Origin: Collybia mongolica
Lineage: Eukaryota > Basidiomycota > Agaricomycetes > Agaricales > Clitocybaceae
Direction: 5' to 3'
Length of the DNA: 64,000 bases
Assembly (NCBI GenBank): GCA_013420905.1
Contig: JAAXNY010000013.1
Span: 868,001-932,000, forward strand
Shown here: in pieces, positions 14,356 to 26,229 of the stretch
Numbering within the stretch: position 1 is the first letter of the stretch
Layout: every line of letters begins with the position of its first letter
Made by a program: the position numbers and the translations under genes
The notes under the pieces: generated by a model
Database searches by the model: none
What the model saw: the letters and a program-made list of their open reading frames with translations, nothing else
What the model was told of the DNA's origin: nothing

Positions 14356-16442
14356 CTACCAAAGGGCTATCGCTGCTGCGTATTTCCTCTGGAGTCGCGT
14401 GACGAGGAACTCTGTGCAAGCCACAAGCATAAGGATGATACAAATCAAGTTTACGAGCAACTCACTCATCAGCACACTACTCGCAGAAAACTTTGTCATC
14501 TGTGACAGCATGACTTGTAAAAGAGGCGTCCATTGCCCGTGGTTCCCCGTATCCCTGGACATTTCCTGCATAATCACCTCACATGCAGATGTCCACAAGA
14601 CCTGAATAACAAGGTAATGGGGATGAGCTGCGCCCAACACATAATGGTACTACCGACCCACCCCCAGCATAGGATCAATTTGGAGAGAGCGCGTCGGCAT
14701 CATATCCCTCGTCAACCCCGCAATTGATTGCGCCGAAAACAAGGATTTATCGCGGGAATTCTTGTGGCCATCGGAGAAGGGCTGATGGAGCTTGATACTG
14801 GCAACATGGGCCATCATCTGCGCTATTAGCAGGGTCTCTCGCCCCGCCGCGCGCGAGTCAAAGCGATCCAGTAGGGGAAAGTTGCTTTTGAATTGGTCAA
14901 TAAGCGAGTCAAGCCGTATGAGCGCTTCGGAGCACGATGTCGGCTCTGACCCGAACGTCAGCAATCGCGTACTCCTGGTGGTCAGGGATTGACGAGCTTA
15001 CTCTTGCCATGTATACGAAGCACCGTTGCCTGTTCGAGCAAGACCGCCGCTTTTGCGTGTAGTGCTGTGATGGACATTCCCTCGATACTTGTGTTTTCCA
15101 AGAAGTTCTTGATCGTCCCACTGCTCTCCCGGGGCAGGAGGTGCTAGATGGTGATATGAGAACCATAAGCGAGGATATGGCACATATCACGGACCAATTC
15201 ATATTCCGTCGAATCCATTGGCCAAGGCGTATCGACTTCGACATTCTGAAGATCGTAAAACATCAAGTGTGACTCCTGTATCGCAACCCAATAGTTGTTA
15301 AGGACTAGTACTGCCCAAAATGCATCAATCCGTTCACCCTCCTCTATCCCGTCGGTAGGAGACGGGAGTGCAGAGTTTGATGGTCGTGCGTTTCTCTGAA
15401 GCGGGTTTGATGTTCCTGGTGTACGAATGCGATGCAGGCCAGCAGACAAGGAGAGGGAGACGGCCGCGTTGGCGTGGTAATTCCCCTCGAGTACCTTGCC
15501 ATTTTTCAGGTAGTAATACGATAATAATACCTCAGCTTGAATCCCATGGAGAACCTTATGGGGATGGGAGCTAGAAAGGTCCTTTGAAAGATAGTGGAGA
15601 ACGTTGCGTAGGAACGCACGTTCATCGTAGGTTTCGGACAGTGAAGGGGAAAGATGGGTCCCCCAAAGGAATACGGCATTGATCAGAGCTGCCGATGGCC
15701 TCGCGTGGTGCCCTACCGGAAGCTGAAGAAGAAACGATGTGTGGAACCTCTCTATGTTCAGGAAAAAGCCAAAACGCGGGCAATGGTAGTAGAAAGCATC
15801 AGCCCTGGGGAACATGAAACATCACGGAGAGCTCATAATGAAAAGAACAACAAAGCTCACACAAGTTGCATCACATCTGGAGGAGGTTCCTGGATGTGTG
15901 TCAGTGTGGCGGTGCTGATTGACCGAAGTGCAGGTGATCGTGAAGCAGGCGGAGGCGTCGTCATTGGGCTTCGCGTCGCTTAGTAGTACATCAGCATAGT
16001 TTGAAACTCGTGTTACGGTGTAAAACACACTAGATGGTCGCCTAGAATGGCTAGAGCCATTCGGAGCGAAATTAAAGATTCCGATACTGTTTGAGTCGTA
16101 CGGATGGTGCAGGGGGACAGAGGCGGTCTCGCTCGGGTTCTCTAGCTCGTGGATGCGACTTTGAACATGGGATATCCGCTCTTCCAAAACCTGGGCTTGG
16201 GTAGGACCCCCTCCTGGGTACTCACAATCTTCAAAGGACCCGTTCGAGCGTGCGCACTGACTACACACTGGTTTTTCACCATCACATTTCTGGCCAGAAG
16301 CGTCAGGGTATGGGCGAGATGGCGAAGAGGATGGTCCTCACAATCTTTCTTCGTCTAAGGGGTAGTATTAGTCAGTGGCGTATTCGCTACCAATAAGTGT
16401 CAGAGGCTACCTGCAGTTAACACAGGCCTTTCCTTTGAGCAT
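14356..16442 (-). CDS. Zn2Cys6 (Gal4-type) fungal transcription factor
   Basis: The first exons are very short: 16411-16442 and 16342-16354, then an exon starting at 16289. Together they read MLKGKACVNCR-RRKI-KCDGEKPVCSQC, giving a classic six-cysteine zinc cluster with the last Cys in FEDCEYPGG. A coiled-coil-like stretch follows (QVLEERISHVQSRIHELENP). The middle region is the fungal_trans domain: GFFLNIERFHTSFLLQLPVG, ALINAVFLWGTHL, HGIQAEVLLSYYYLKNGK, AAVSLSLSAGLHRI and IEEGERIDAFWAVLVLNNYWVA. The C-terminus (VLWTSACEVIMQEMSR...) ends at 14356. It should be a nuclear DNA-binding regulator; targets are unknown. Two or three introns between about 15,820 and 16,000 are not exactly placed. 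No disabling change is certain. Confidence 0.82.
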
Positions 16443-17407
16443 GGTACACGATAAAATTACACGAGAGGGGGCCTGGCAAAAAGTACCCACAACTTACCAC
16501 ATCCCTCGTATTTAAGCCCCCACAAAGCTGTTCTAACCGGGAAGAGTTTTGACGGATCGACTAGATCATGAGATTGCCGGCAATATTCAGCCCAGACGAC
16601 TTGAGCGGCATTTCGTATGAATCATTCGGGAAAGTACTCGGCTCGATTCCGGAGGCACTTGTTTGAACCTGGGAAGCTATTTGATCAAATTGATGGAATT
16701 TGTAAGCGCCGATCTTGTTTCTCTTCTCTAGGAACGGGGCATGCGGACACTTTTGGGTGAGGGTCGCGAACCAAACCGAACACAAGCGGGTGGAAGACCG
16801 CTCCGATCTCGCGTTGACCATGTGTGGCTCGGGAGCGAGGCTTGATGATTTCCATGATGTCGGGAATTGAGCCAAACGCAGCTGCGCATACCGCCGAACT
16901 CCCCGAACCTCGATTCTTGGGCCTGCGCCCAGGATCATTTGACCACTCACTATTACGCTCTCGGCGGAGGTTGCGTTGCGTACGAGAGCAGTCAAGAACG
17001 ACCCAATTTTAAAAATTTAGACCGATTCGGTGCGGATACTAAGAGATCATTTTCAAAGATTGAAATGATCTCACAATAATTGAAGACCATGCGGCTCTCG
17101 GTCGTAAAATGCTTATGTTTTGTTAAACACAGACAGGCACATGATAGGGCCCCGGTGTCAACGACGAAAGTTCGCGATAGTTTTAGTCATGCAAAAACGG
17201 ATGCGCGTTGGGCGGAAAGAGTTATGTGAAAATCCTTATTTATCTGACCGGGGTTCAGTGACGGAGTGCCCAAAGAAAACGAGGCCAGACAAACTGCGTC
17301 TCCGTAATATACACCAAATATACACATGTCGTGTCCCAAAAGATCAATGTACAGTTAGAGTAAAGCAAGGGTATAGGCACGGTCAATCCTACGGGTCGCA
17401 TCTTCGT
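16443..17407. other. Intergenic, no supported gene
   Basis: About 1 kb. A 144-codon open frame on the minus strand (16561-16995) shows no recognisable domain and unconvincing composition. I do not call it a gene. The 16,443-16,600 end should hold the Zn2Cys6 promoter. Confidence 0.4.
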
Positions 17408-18910
17408 CTATGTTACTGGGTCTGGGTTTGGTTTTTCAGGTGCTACCCGAGTCCCAAGGCTGGCTACAAAGTCAGCTACCGCAGGCCAATAACCCGTCTG
17501 GACACAAGTGTCGTCTGAAAATGGATAAGCTAACGAACAACCTATATGACACACACGACTTACTGTGACCTCCATATTCAAACTCCATGTATTTAGCTCG
17601 CTCCAAACCAACCTTGTATTCCTTCCCGCCAGAGGTTTTCTTTTCACCGCGCTTGGCAACTTCTTCCCATAGCGCGCGCATGTGTTCTTTTGGGACAAGA
17701 ACATCCCGAGCACCGCTTAACATCAGAATTGGTGTAGTTGCGGGAATCAAGGGAATTTTAGATGCCGAGTCCCACTTTTGATGACATAGGAATGAAACAG
17801 GACCCAGAAGCGGCAAAGCATGGGGTACAAGGCTGGGTAACGAGGTAAAGGTATTTTCAAGAATGAGAGCCGCAATCTGTGTGGCTAACGTGAGAACGAC
17901 GGAATAATTTCAGGATTTCACCTACCTTCGAAGGGTTTCGGCTAGCAAGGTCAATTGCAACCGCACCTCCTATTGATTGACCATATAGAACCTGGAGGGT
18001 GAGTTAGTCGATGACGTCAACGCCAACATCTAAAGGTGAAATCACAAATGGTGTCTTATTGAAATTAGGATCTGACGTAAGATAGTCGAGCATAGTTTGT
18101 GAGTCTATTTGTATGCCTGAAAACATACATCAGATACAGCTTCCAGAATGGTTGTGTTATTCACCTTTTTCTGATGGGGAACCCTCAGAAAGCCCGTATC
18201 TGTAAAGTGGATCAGATGCAATGGACACACGTGAGAAGAAACTCACCCTCTATACGAGCACATTAGCACATTACATCGCATCTTCATGAAGAAAATTTTC
18301 GCGAGGGGGATTCGGTGGCCAAGATTCCCCCCATTCCCATGGAACATGACAACGGTTGGCCGGCTGGCAATAAACTGTTATGACTAGAACATCAGACCCG
18401 CCGTCGAAGGTAACCAGGAAGCTGACCTCATCATCACTCTCTGAGTCGTCAGATGGGACGCGTACAGCCTCTGGATGGTCCGCATGAAGGGATTTTCGTT
18501 GAGGGAGAAGATAGCATCGCAGAAGGATCCCATCCGGCGTTCGTAGATGGAGGTCCTGAAAAGGTAGTCCAAAATCGCTCGGAACGGGAACGTCTGTATA
18601 ATTAACCGTAGTTACTATCAATGCTTTCAGGCACCACCGAAACACGCGAACCTATCCGGGAACCAGGTGGAAACGCAGACGGGTATATTAGGTAGTTTTG
18701 CCCATACCAAAGAAGCCCCGCGCCTGGAGCATGTCACCTTGAGCCTTTCCTCTCGAGCAACAGTACACCTGAGTTTACGCACCAACTGTGGATAGAGTTG
18801 CGGCAGTGGCAAGTGTTCCCTGTGAGATTTCTGAGTTGAGAGCGAGGATTGTATAGAGTTGTTCACGTCACCTTCGCGAAAGTTTCTAACGAAGGTAGAA
18901 AATTCGACAT
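17408..18910 (-). CDS. BEM46/ABHD13-like alpha/beta hydrolase
   Basis: At least nine exons; first ones 18872-18910, 18783-18819, 18652-18723, 18427-18593 and 18247-18374. The start MSNFLPSLETFAK leads into one N-terminal membrane helix (GTLATAATLSTVGAGLLWY). QNYLIYPSAFPPGSR follows, the diagnostic BEM46 opening. The hydrolase core has VVMFHGNGGNLGHR (oxyanion loop), CSYRGYGLSEG, the nucleophile elbow LYGQSIGGAVAID (GxSxG), then PILMLSGARDVLVP with the acid and FEYGGHNDTC with the catalytic His. BEM46 proteins are membrane-anchored and have been tied to cell polarity and hyphal development in fungi; the natural substrate is unknown. A small intron between the acidic DSESDDE segment and FIASRPTVV is fixed by reading frame. 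The gene appears intact. Confidence 0.9.
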
Positions 18911-19047
18911 TGTGTTGTTGGAGGCAAAGGTTGGGGAGAAAGTTCGCAATAGAGTCTTTGTGATCTGGTAAGTTGTCAATATTTGGTTTAGAGCATCTCG
19001 GCAAGCGCCGTCGACAATTTCAGCCTCGAGTCGGAGCCGTTCCCACC

Positions 19048-19072
19048 ATCGCCGTTACATAAGTGACGGCGA
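19048..19072. repeat. Short perfect inverted repeat (hairpin)
   Basis: Arms ATCGCCGT (19048-19055) and ACGGCGAT (19065-19072) flank a 9-base loop. It could be a binding site for a dimeric regulator or chance. It lies about 140 bp upstream of the hydrolase start. Confidence 0.5.
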
Positions 19073-21165
19073 TATAAGTAATGTTCAAATCCCCGTTCTT
19101 TCACTGAGAGCAGTGTTCTACTCTCTCCTATTTCACAATGTGCCAGACCGCTGAAAGCAGGACACATCGACGAGGAGAGGAGATTTTAATACCATTGGCC
19201 ATTCCGGGCAGACTTTAGACAGGTACTTACATGGCCTTCTGCCTTCGCACCCTTTTTACCATGCGGTGACAGGACTATACCCAACTGCATGTTAGCTGAT
19301 TTGGCTTTGTGTGATGGCTTTTGTCAATATCGTTAGACACTTCACCCTCTTAACGCGTTCAATATCGTTTTTTTTCTTCATCGTAGGCTTCGGCTAGAAT
19401 GTCTGTGTCAGGTATAAATTCAGCCTTCGGCTACTCATAATCAGAAATCCGCACTAGATCCTCGTCCATACGAAAGTCACCAAAAAATCATATTATCCAG
19501 CATTTACATGCCACGCTCACCGCGTTTCCCACCTCACCGAAGGTCGTGTTGCACCCAAGATGCTCATCGCTTACGAGACTCCTTGCCCCTCCCACGAGAC
19601 CCTTCATTAACAATCTGCCCTCTTTTCGGTGTCCGTCATAGCTTTCATAATCCCATAGCGCCGGCCCTTGTGCCGAAATCCACGCGTTTCGCGCGCGCCT
19701 CGCCATCATTAAACCTTGCAATCCCGAGAACTGGATTATTACCCGTTCAGCCAACTTGTGCAAACTCGAGGAATGTGTTTCCCCGAGAGTGATACCGATA
19801 ACAACAACACCTTCGTTGACGCTTCCACTCTCATTTCCGACCATCATCGTTATCCTGTGACGAAGAGAAAAACATGTTTGCGTAGGGCAGCGCAACGTGT
19901 AAAACAGGTTACAAGCCCGACGCCCCCACGTATAATGGTGAGTGCCCCGCGACGACGGAGAGTTTAGCAACGATGAACTTGCGTGGTCAAAAATTCCTTC
20001 CCACGTTGACCATCGTCTGTTGGACCCCAAAAATTCAGGCACGACATTGTTTCTTAATAGTCGTATATCCTGACGCGAACATTTAGAATCAATGTTGTGG
20101 AACAAGGGTTGATCAGAGGCTATGTATCATTACAGGGCTTACAGGTACATCACATATAGACCCTGAATTATATGTGGAACACACCTTTCTCGTTGATCAG
20201 CCAGTGGCCATGGGCAATATAATCGAATCTACCAACTTCCTCGGCACCTTCCACTACCGGCAACTATCATAACATCAGAGCTATGTTAAGCTCCCCCCCT
20301 TTATTTCCGCGAATGCAATCACATTAATCATATCCTTTTTAGGTGTTTCCGATCCGTCGGTGTAATTGGTAGATACAGGTAGAGCTATCCCTACAAGACC
20401 ATGCTACCCCTAATAACACTTCGTTCTGGGGACTGTCCGGACATTCCTTTCGAACACAAATATCTGACGATGGTGGATTCTCCGATTCTCTCTCAAGTCC
20501 AACGTTTAGTGGGATGCACCGGACCCGAGCCGTTAGAGCGACGATTGGTATCTCCATCCGTAGGAGCTTTCGGATATCTTTAGACCTCTCATCCGCCCCC
20601 CCCATGTGCTCGTGAAACGCGCAAACATCCATGGATACCCCTGTATCTCCCTGCAATGTTATTTGACAGATAGGGCCAACCACAAAAATCGCAGTTCGAG
20701 AGAATGCTGCCCCCATCCATATCAGAGCGCAGGATTCTTTGTATCATGGATGCTGCTGCATCCTGTTCGCCTTTCAGATCGAAATATTGATTATTCCTTT
20801 CGATCCTCTGATACTTGAGGATACCAGAATTTGTCTCAAGCACCGCTACAATATCTCACCCGGCCACCGGTGTGGACCACCGTCCAGCCACTCTCGTCAA
20901 GCTGTCGATTCATGTAACCAATGTGAAAGGACTGATATCCGTATTTCTGCAATTGCGCGAAGTTCCTTCCTTGGCGTCTCGTTGAAAATAGACGACCGGC
21001 ACCAGTACTCACCAATGATCATCTCGACGTCGACCTTCTGTCCAAACGCAATTACACCCAACAAGTGATACTTCCGTCAATCTACTTGATTATCATGATG
21101 TTGATGAGTGAGCAACGACGGCTCAGGTTTCTGCTTTTCAAGTCACGGGAGGCTTTCTTGAAATC

Positions 21166-21171
21166 TATAAA
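21166..21171 (+). promoter_or_regulatory. TATA box of the cysteine-rich secreted gene
   Basis: TATAAA 40 bp before the ATG at 21211, normal fungal spacing. Confidence 0.5.
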
Positions 21172-21210
21172 GCAAGACAAATGGCCACTAATTGGACATC
21201 AACAAACATC

Positions 21211-21701
21211 ATGAAGTTCTCTGCCTTCTCTTCAACAATCATTTCAGCCTTGGCCCTTACAGTCACCGCGGGCCCTGTCATGGTAAGGCGACGCATTCCT
21301 CGTGGTTACTGCTCCTAATTCATGAGACTCGCAAATAGATCGTGCCCCGCCTGGTTAGCGTGGGTGAAGTCAAGGATTGGCTGGCCAATACCGATGCGAA
21401 CGTCACCTTCGTTGGTCGCCCCATCAGCAACATTGGTTCTCGACAACTTCCAACTACCATGGTGATCACCTGCGATAAGCGGACCAACGACATTTGCGGG
21501 GGGAGTTGCACTTTTTACAACGGCGGGCCGACCTGTCTCGACCGCCCAGGCACTGAGTGCCTCATGGCGACCAGCAATGTAGGATTTTGTGACAGTGGTG
21601 GGTGCGATGGGAGCTGCAACCAGTTCTCCTCTTGTGGAACTATCCTTTCCAGTGGGTTCTGCTTCACTCCTGGCACACGGTCTGTCCTCGTTGGTTTTTA
21701 A
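21211..21701 (+). CDS. Small secreted cysteine-rich protein (effector-like)
   Basis: Exon 1 is 21211-21282 and exon 2 is 21339-21701; together 144 residues. The first 20 residues are a signal peptide (MKFSAFSSTIISALALTVTA). The mature part has ten cysteines packed into the last 80 residues (DICGGSC, TCLDRPGTEC, FCDSGGCDGSC and SSCGTI among them), an even number that fits five disulfides. No enzyme motif is visible. Small, secreted, cysteine-rich proteins are common among fungal effectors and surface proteins, but nothing here fixes a role. It faces away from the GH16 gene across about 300 bp. The TATA box and the single canonical intron make this a confident gene call. Confidence 0.85.
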
Positions 21702-22014
21702 CACAGTGGGTACGTTTATTCAATTTCTCAAATTCGATATTTAGACTGAAAGCTGGGTTGTTTAGGATAGACAGTCATCATAATTCCAGTATCTACTAGT
21801 GGTTAGATCTTAGTTTTCGTTCACCGTATTCATTAATAAAGTAGATCTTTTTGATGAACATTGGGTTCCGTGAGGCTTAACATGCTTAACAGTAAGAAAT
21901 CATAGATATAAATGTCGGATTCAGGAGTCATTACAAGCAATCTACAAAAGAAAAAATTAACATATAGAGCTAACGAGGCTTTGTCTCATATAGGGATCGG
22001 TTACTGGTCTAGGC

Positions 22015-23543
22015 CTAGAGTCCAAGGAGTACCGCCATCAAAGTCATCACCAAGACAGACCACCATCCTTTCCCGACTACATTGTCTACCATGCCATCAA
22101 GGCCGCTGGTACTCCCACCAGTTGAATTAGTAGCTCCACTTGATGACGATCCGTTCCCTTTGACAACGGTGCTCCCCCCACCTGTACTAAATACCTTCAC
22201 CGACGCAATCTCAAAGTATGCTGTCGCGTAATTGCTCCCGTTTCCCAAAACGTAGTCATTGTAGCATACGCCTGTGCAGGTCTGGCTGAAAATATTTGGA
22301 GGGCCAGCAAAATCTGTGGAGAAGGTTGACATGTTGTTTAACAAGAGAATAAAGTATGGCTCACCTCCACAAAGGGTGATATCGAAGATTAAATTCTGCG
22401 CGGAGAAGAACGTGTTCATATCGCAGTTTGTCGACGGCCAATTTGCTGTCGGTGTGCCTAATGACGAAGTATCAAGGGTGCTTGCGTTGGCTGATCCAGA
22501 CAGACTGGACGGAACATTGGCCCTTGGGAAGAACCAAATACTTGAATAAAATGTGTGAATGACCTACAATTTGAGAGAGAAATGTAATCACGAACGATAT
22601 TCCAGTCTGTGCGTATTCCGTAACCCAAACCCCTCCGCCGGAGTTCGCGAATCCTGCTCCGTAGGACTCTGGACGCCCGTCTGTGACAATACAACCTTGG
22701 TTATTATTGGCCAGGTGCGAACAGTCGGTAGAGTTGGTAGTAGACGAAGAAGCCTGCGTAGCACCAGCTACGTTGCAATTTGGGAGGGTGTGCAGTCCCA
22801 TCTGGTTCCGAGTTACCAAATTAACGCCTTCTAGCGTGTCAATCTCGCTGATCAATTAAACTTGAGTTCTGAGAAATTGATACAAAGCGGGGGAAGATTT
22901 ACCCGCCTGCAGGCCAGGTAGGCGCTTGAGACCACCTATTAAATCAAAATATTGTCAGAGGAGTTAAATTTAGAAAAAGGCGGTGATATCACCATGCCGG
23001 CCACACCGAGCACTGCCATATTGAAGATATTCAGCCTACGCAGATAATCGACTCTTGGAACAACGTACCCCATACGGTATGTGAAGCATATCTGCAACCC
23101 AAACGCTACCAACCCCATACCCATCATTGGTCGTGATACGAACGGTGTTGCGTTTCTCGTTGAAAGGAACAGTTGAGGTGTTATCTACTTTGATGATAGC
23201 GTGGTTTGAGGAGGGGTCAACATAGGCAAGCTTCGTAGATGCAGCAACGGAAGCGGAAACAAATCTGGTGACATGGGTGAGGGAAATTCGCTTTGACTTT
23301 TCGTGACTTTCACGAACATGGTATCCCCGTTGGTAAGGTTATCAACTGCCTTGGAGGTTTAGTTTCACAAACTTTGAACGAGTAGGAGTGAGAAGACACA
23401 CAGTGGTCGAAGAATGTCCATCCATCGAAGAAAGTTGAGCCCGAATACTCCTTTACGAGATCGTAGCTTGTGGCTACAACAGAATCCACTGGGGAGCATA
23501 GCAAGAACCCTGCAAGTATGGAATACGCTGTTCGTAAAGACAT
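22015..23543 (-). CDS. GPI-anchored GH16 beta-glucanase-like protein
   Basis: The start MSLRTAYSILAGFLLCSPVDS is a signal peptide. The mature protein reads YDLVKEYSGSTFFDGWTFFDH-FDNLTNGDT, then KLAYVDPSSNHAIIKVDNTSTVP, RNTVRITTND, VGSVWVADMLHIPYG-CSVWPAWW. The catalytic signature is GEIDTLEGVN (ExDxxE with both glutamates present). Next are NQMGLHTLPNC and GCIVTDGRPESYGAGFANSGGGVWVTEY. The C-terminus has a Gly/Ser-rich stretch and a final hydrophobic tail (GWWSVLVMTLMAVLLGL), which fits GPI attachment. Enzymes of this type act on beta-1,3 or mixed-linkage glucans of the fungal wall; which glucan is not readable. At least six introns are needed, all with plausible borders. The active site is intact. 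Confidence 0.88.
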
Positions 23544-23661
23544 GTCTCCGCTAGGGAGGAGGAAAAAGGTAAGTTAAGGCGGGAAGATAGAGAAGACCAA
23601 GGAGGGTGATTTCGTGTGTGAAGAGCCTTCACTGCGTGCTTCTTGGAGACTTTGTAAGGCG

Positions 23662-23669
23662 TATTTATA
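23662..23669 (-). promoter_or_regulatory. TATA-like box of the GH16 gene
   Basis: TATAAATA on the minus strand about 120 bp before the ATG at 23543. Confidence 0.4.
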
Positions 23670-23948
23670 GATTGCGCAGTTGTGGAGATTTTTTCAACAT
23701 CAGACGAACCACGAAGCCGGTTAGCGCCATCCAATATAACGTCAACATCGAAAAGTGTACGGAAATCCGTGGGAGAAGTTTTAACAGACTAGGAAAGACA
23801 ATTCATTGCTTCATTTGTGAGGTGAGTTGTGATCGGAGTTGCGACTGGCGGTTGAATGAGGCTTGAGAGAAGAAATAGATATTTGTTGGTGATACTAACT
23901 GTGGTCACGTGTATATAAAAATCTGCGACGCAATGGCCATAGAACCAT

Positions 23949-25124
23949 ATGGCTCTCTTCTTTATTCTCTACTTTATTTTGCCATTCTATGCACTTGTGA
24001 CGAAGCCTTCACAATCTCGTCCCCTCCTCATACTCCCAATCTCTGGAATAGCCCTCTATCTCGTTCAGTTCACCGCCACCGACCATCCCATCTACAACTA
24101 CCTCCTCGGCAATCTTATATGCGGCAATTTATTCTCCTCGATTGACTTTATTCTCCTCACGGACATTCAAAACGAATTATACGTCGTTGGTCAGACCGAT
24201 CCCATCTCAACAGCTCCCTTGAACGAGCGTTTAAAATGGGCTTCTAACCTGTTCACTAATGTCCGCGGTATTGGCTGGACCCACGAGCCTACGTATGCCC
24301 TTTCCATACGCAAAAAGAACTTGTCTCGCGGGGCTTTTGTTGTCATGCAGGCTATTAGGCTAGTCGGCTATGTGTCTGTCCTGCGCACGCTCGAGGTCTA
24401 TCAACGCATTACGGGCAGCAGCTATGTTCCAAAACCCTTTTCTGGAACTACCCAATCACTATTAGAAGCACTCCAACTTCCACTCCTAGCGTGCTTTACG
24501 GCGTACGTCCACATGAGTATGTCCTATACTTCGCTCAGCATGTTGTCTGTTGGCACGAAAACATCGGATCCTAAAGACTGGCCACCTTTATTTGGAGCTC
24601 CGTCCGATGCGTACACTGTTCGCCGGTGCTGGGGGTAGGTCTCCGTTTCCCTAGATTAGCGTGTCCATAATAGTAACTCTTCTTTGCAGGCGAACTTGGC
24701 ATCAGTTTTTGCGGCGGGTAAGTTAATTTACGAAGTATTTAAAAGTGCTATACTGAACTTGCCCCGATAGATGGTATCGTCACATGGAAAATACCTTGCT
24801 TACAGAATTTTGCATCTTGCGAAGGGCAGCGTTGCGTCCTCATATGTCCAGCTGTACACAGCATTCTTTGTTTCAGGTATTATTCATCAAATTGGTGACT
24901 GCATGATATCTAGTTTGTGGCAAGGCCGGAGTCTGCACTTCTTCTTACTGCAAGCCGTGGCCATCTCTGTCGAAGACGGACTGATTGGGTTCGGAAAAAT
25001 GCTAGGAATTCAAGGCTCAGGAGTGTGGAAAGCCTTAGGCTTTGCATGGTGCTGGCTGTGGTTCGCTTACTCATTGCCTATATGGCTAACTCCAGTCTTT
25101 GAGGCCGCAGGCTTCACGGGATGA
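23949..25124 (+). CDS. MBOAT-family wax-synthase-like O-acyltransferase
   Basis: Three exons: 23949-24634, 24690-24717 (28 nt) and 24771-25124. About 355 residues with many hydrophobic helices (ALFFILYFILPFYALV, LLILPISGIALYLVQF, LLEALQLPLLACFTAYVHM). The fungal wax-synthase/MBOAT signature spans the small exon: YTVRRCWGRTWHQFLRR. The predicted catalytic histidine follows in FFVSGIIHQIGD. Such enzymes in basidiomycetes occur near terpene or polyketide clusters, where they acylate alcohol groups; the substrate cannot be read here. Splicing restores frame exactly, so the gene looks functional. It is divergent from the GH16 gene with about 400 bp between them and is followed by the broken transporter. 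Confidence 0.85.
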
Positions 25125-26229
25125 GGCTCGATAAGTGTATCTCTATCATTCTGATATCCAGTACTCGAAATTTGGCCCAATCCTTACTTTACGTGCGCGC
25201 ACAAGGAAATATGAATGCAAATGATAGTTACAGCTTATATCTTTGAATGTGATTATTAGTATCGAAGACTGATATTTAATCTTCAAAAAAATACAGTTGA
25301 GAAGATCATGAGAGTCGTCCATGGGATGTGACAAACTCCTGGCCAAAAACGCCTACTGTAGGCGTTCTCGAACAAAATTCGTGGACTCAATTGACAGACC
25401 AACCTGGTTTATCCAAGGCCTCCCTCGTGATCTTCTCAGTCAACCCTTTCTCAAACTGAGGAAGCGTGGTTGGGTCATCATGCATCATGATCTGCCCTCC
25501 AACCTTCAACTGTCCGACCATACTATTATACGACCATAACCTTCGGGGTGACTGCGGGATAGGGTGCCACGGTGACGTCGTATCCTTTTTGCGACACGCG
25601 AGGCCCATTTCATACTTTCTTCGATGTGAAAACGAAGCCACCAAGTATGGGCATCTTCGAAATATATTGGCGTACGAAAGGAGAGTTTGAAGATCAGTTA
25701 TAAACTTAAGGGAACGAATATTTGCGTGGTTGTGAGTGGTCTGAGGGGGTACAAAAGAGAGCAGAGCAAATATTGTGGCCCATCAAAACGCGGTCTACAC
25801 ATAGTTCGTCACGATCACGTGCCATTGACGAGGGCTGGACTGTCACGGACATGCTGGGTTCTCTGATTCTTCACGCATTTCCTAGTTCTGCTCAACGAAA
25901 AAGAAATCGATGGTCGTGGTGAGAAAGCTGGTGTACTTTAACTCACCAGTATTTAGGGGTTAAGAGAATCCCGCCGCCAGGTTTGGCGGTGGCACGTGCG
26001 ATTCTTGGCCTATGAGTGGCGTTCGGAGCCGCGCAAGACCCAGTGCTCGCAGTTCAACTTCTTGAACATCCCTTGACTAGCAAACTCTCAAGTCTTTTAA
26101 GAACTAGCGCCCAAAGCCCCACACCCTCAAACTCTTGGAAACAACACTCAGATTTGGGTTTAATCGATTCACCGTCATACTACCGCGACGGGAGATTTGC
26201 GGGTTTCCTTGCCGTTAGTAGCTGACATA
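25125..26229. other. Intergenic with possible coding remnant
   Basis: No complete gene. A minus-strand stretch at about 25390-25600 translates to a protein-like run (VGGQIMMHDDPTTLPQF, EKITREALDKPG) interrupted upstream by stops. I cannot assign it to a family; it may be debris of a lost gene. Confidence 0.3.

Larger units (their letters stand above)
18911..21210. other. Long stretch without a convincing gene
   Basis: About 2.3 kb. The longest frame is 205 codons on the minus strand (19488-20105); it has no recognisable domain, signal peptide or splice context. An 8-bp perfect inverted repeat lies at 19048-19072. The last 150 bp holds the promoter of the cysteine-rich gene. Confidence 0.35.

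Noticed and set aside
16561..16995. 144-codon open frame on the minus strand
   Set aside because: No domain and unconvincing composition; lies in the intergenic region upstream of the Zn2Cys6 gene.
19488..20105. 205-codon open frame on the minus strand
   Set aside because: No domain, signal peptide, splice context or family resemblance; its composition looks like chance in a gene-poor stretch.
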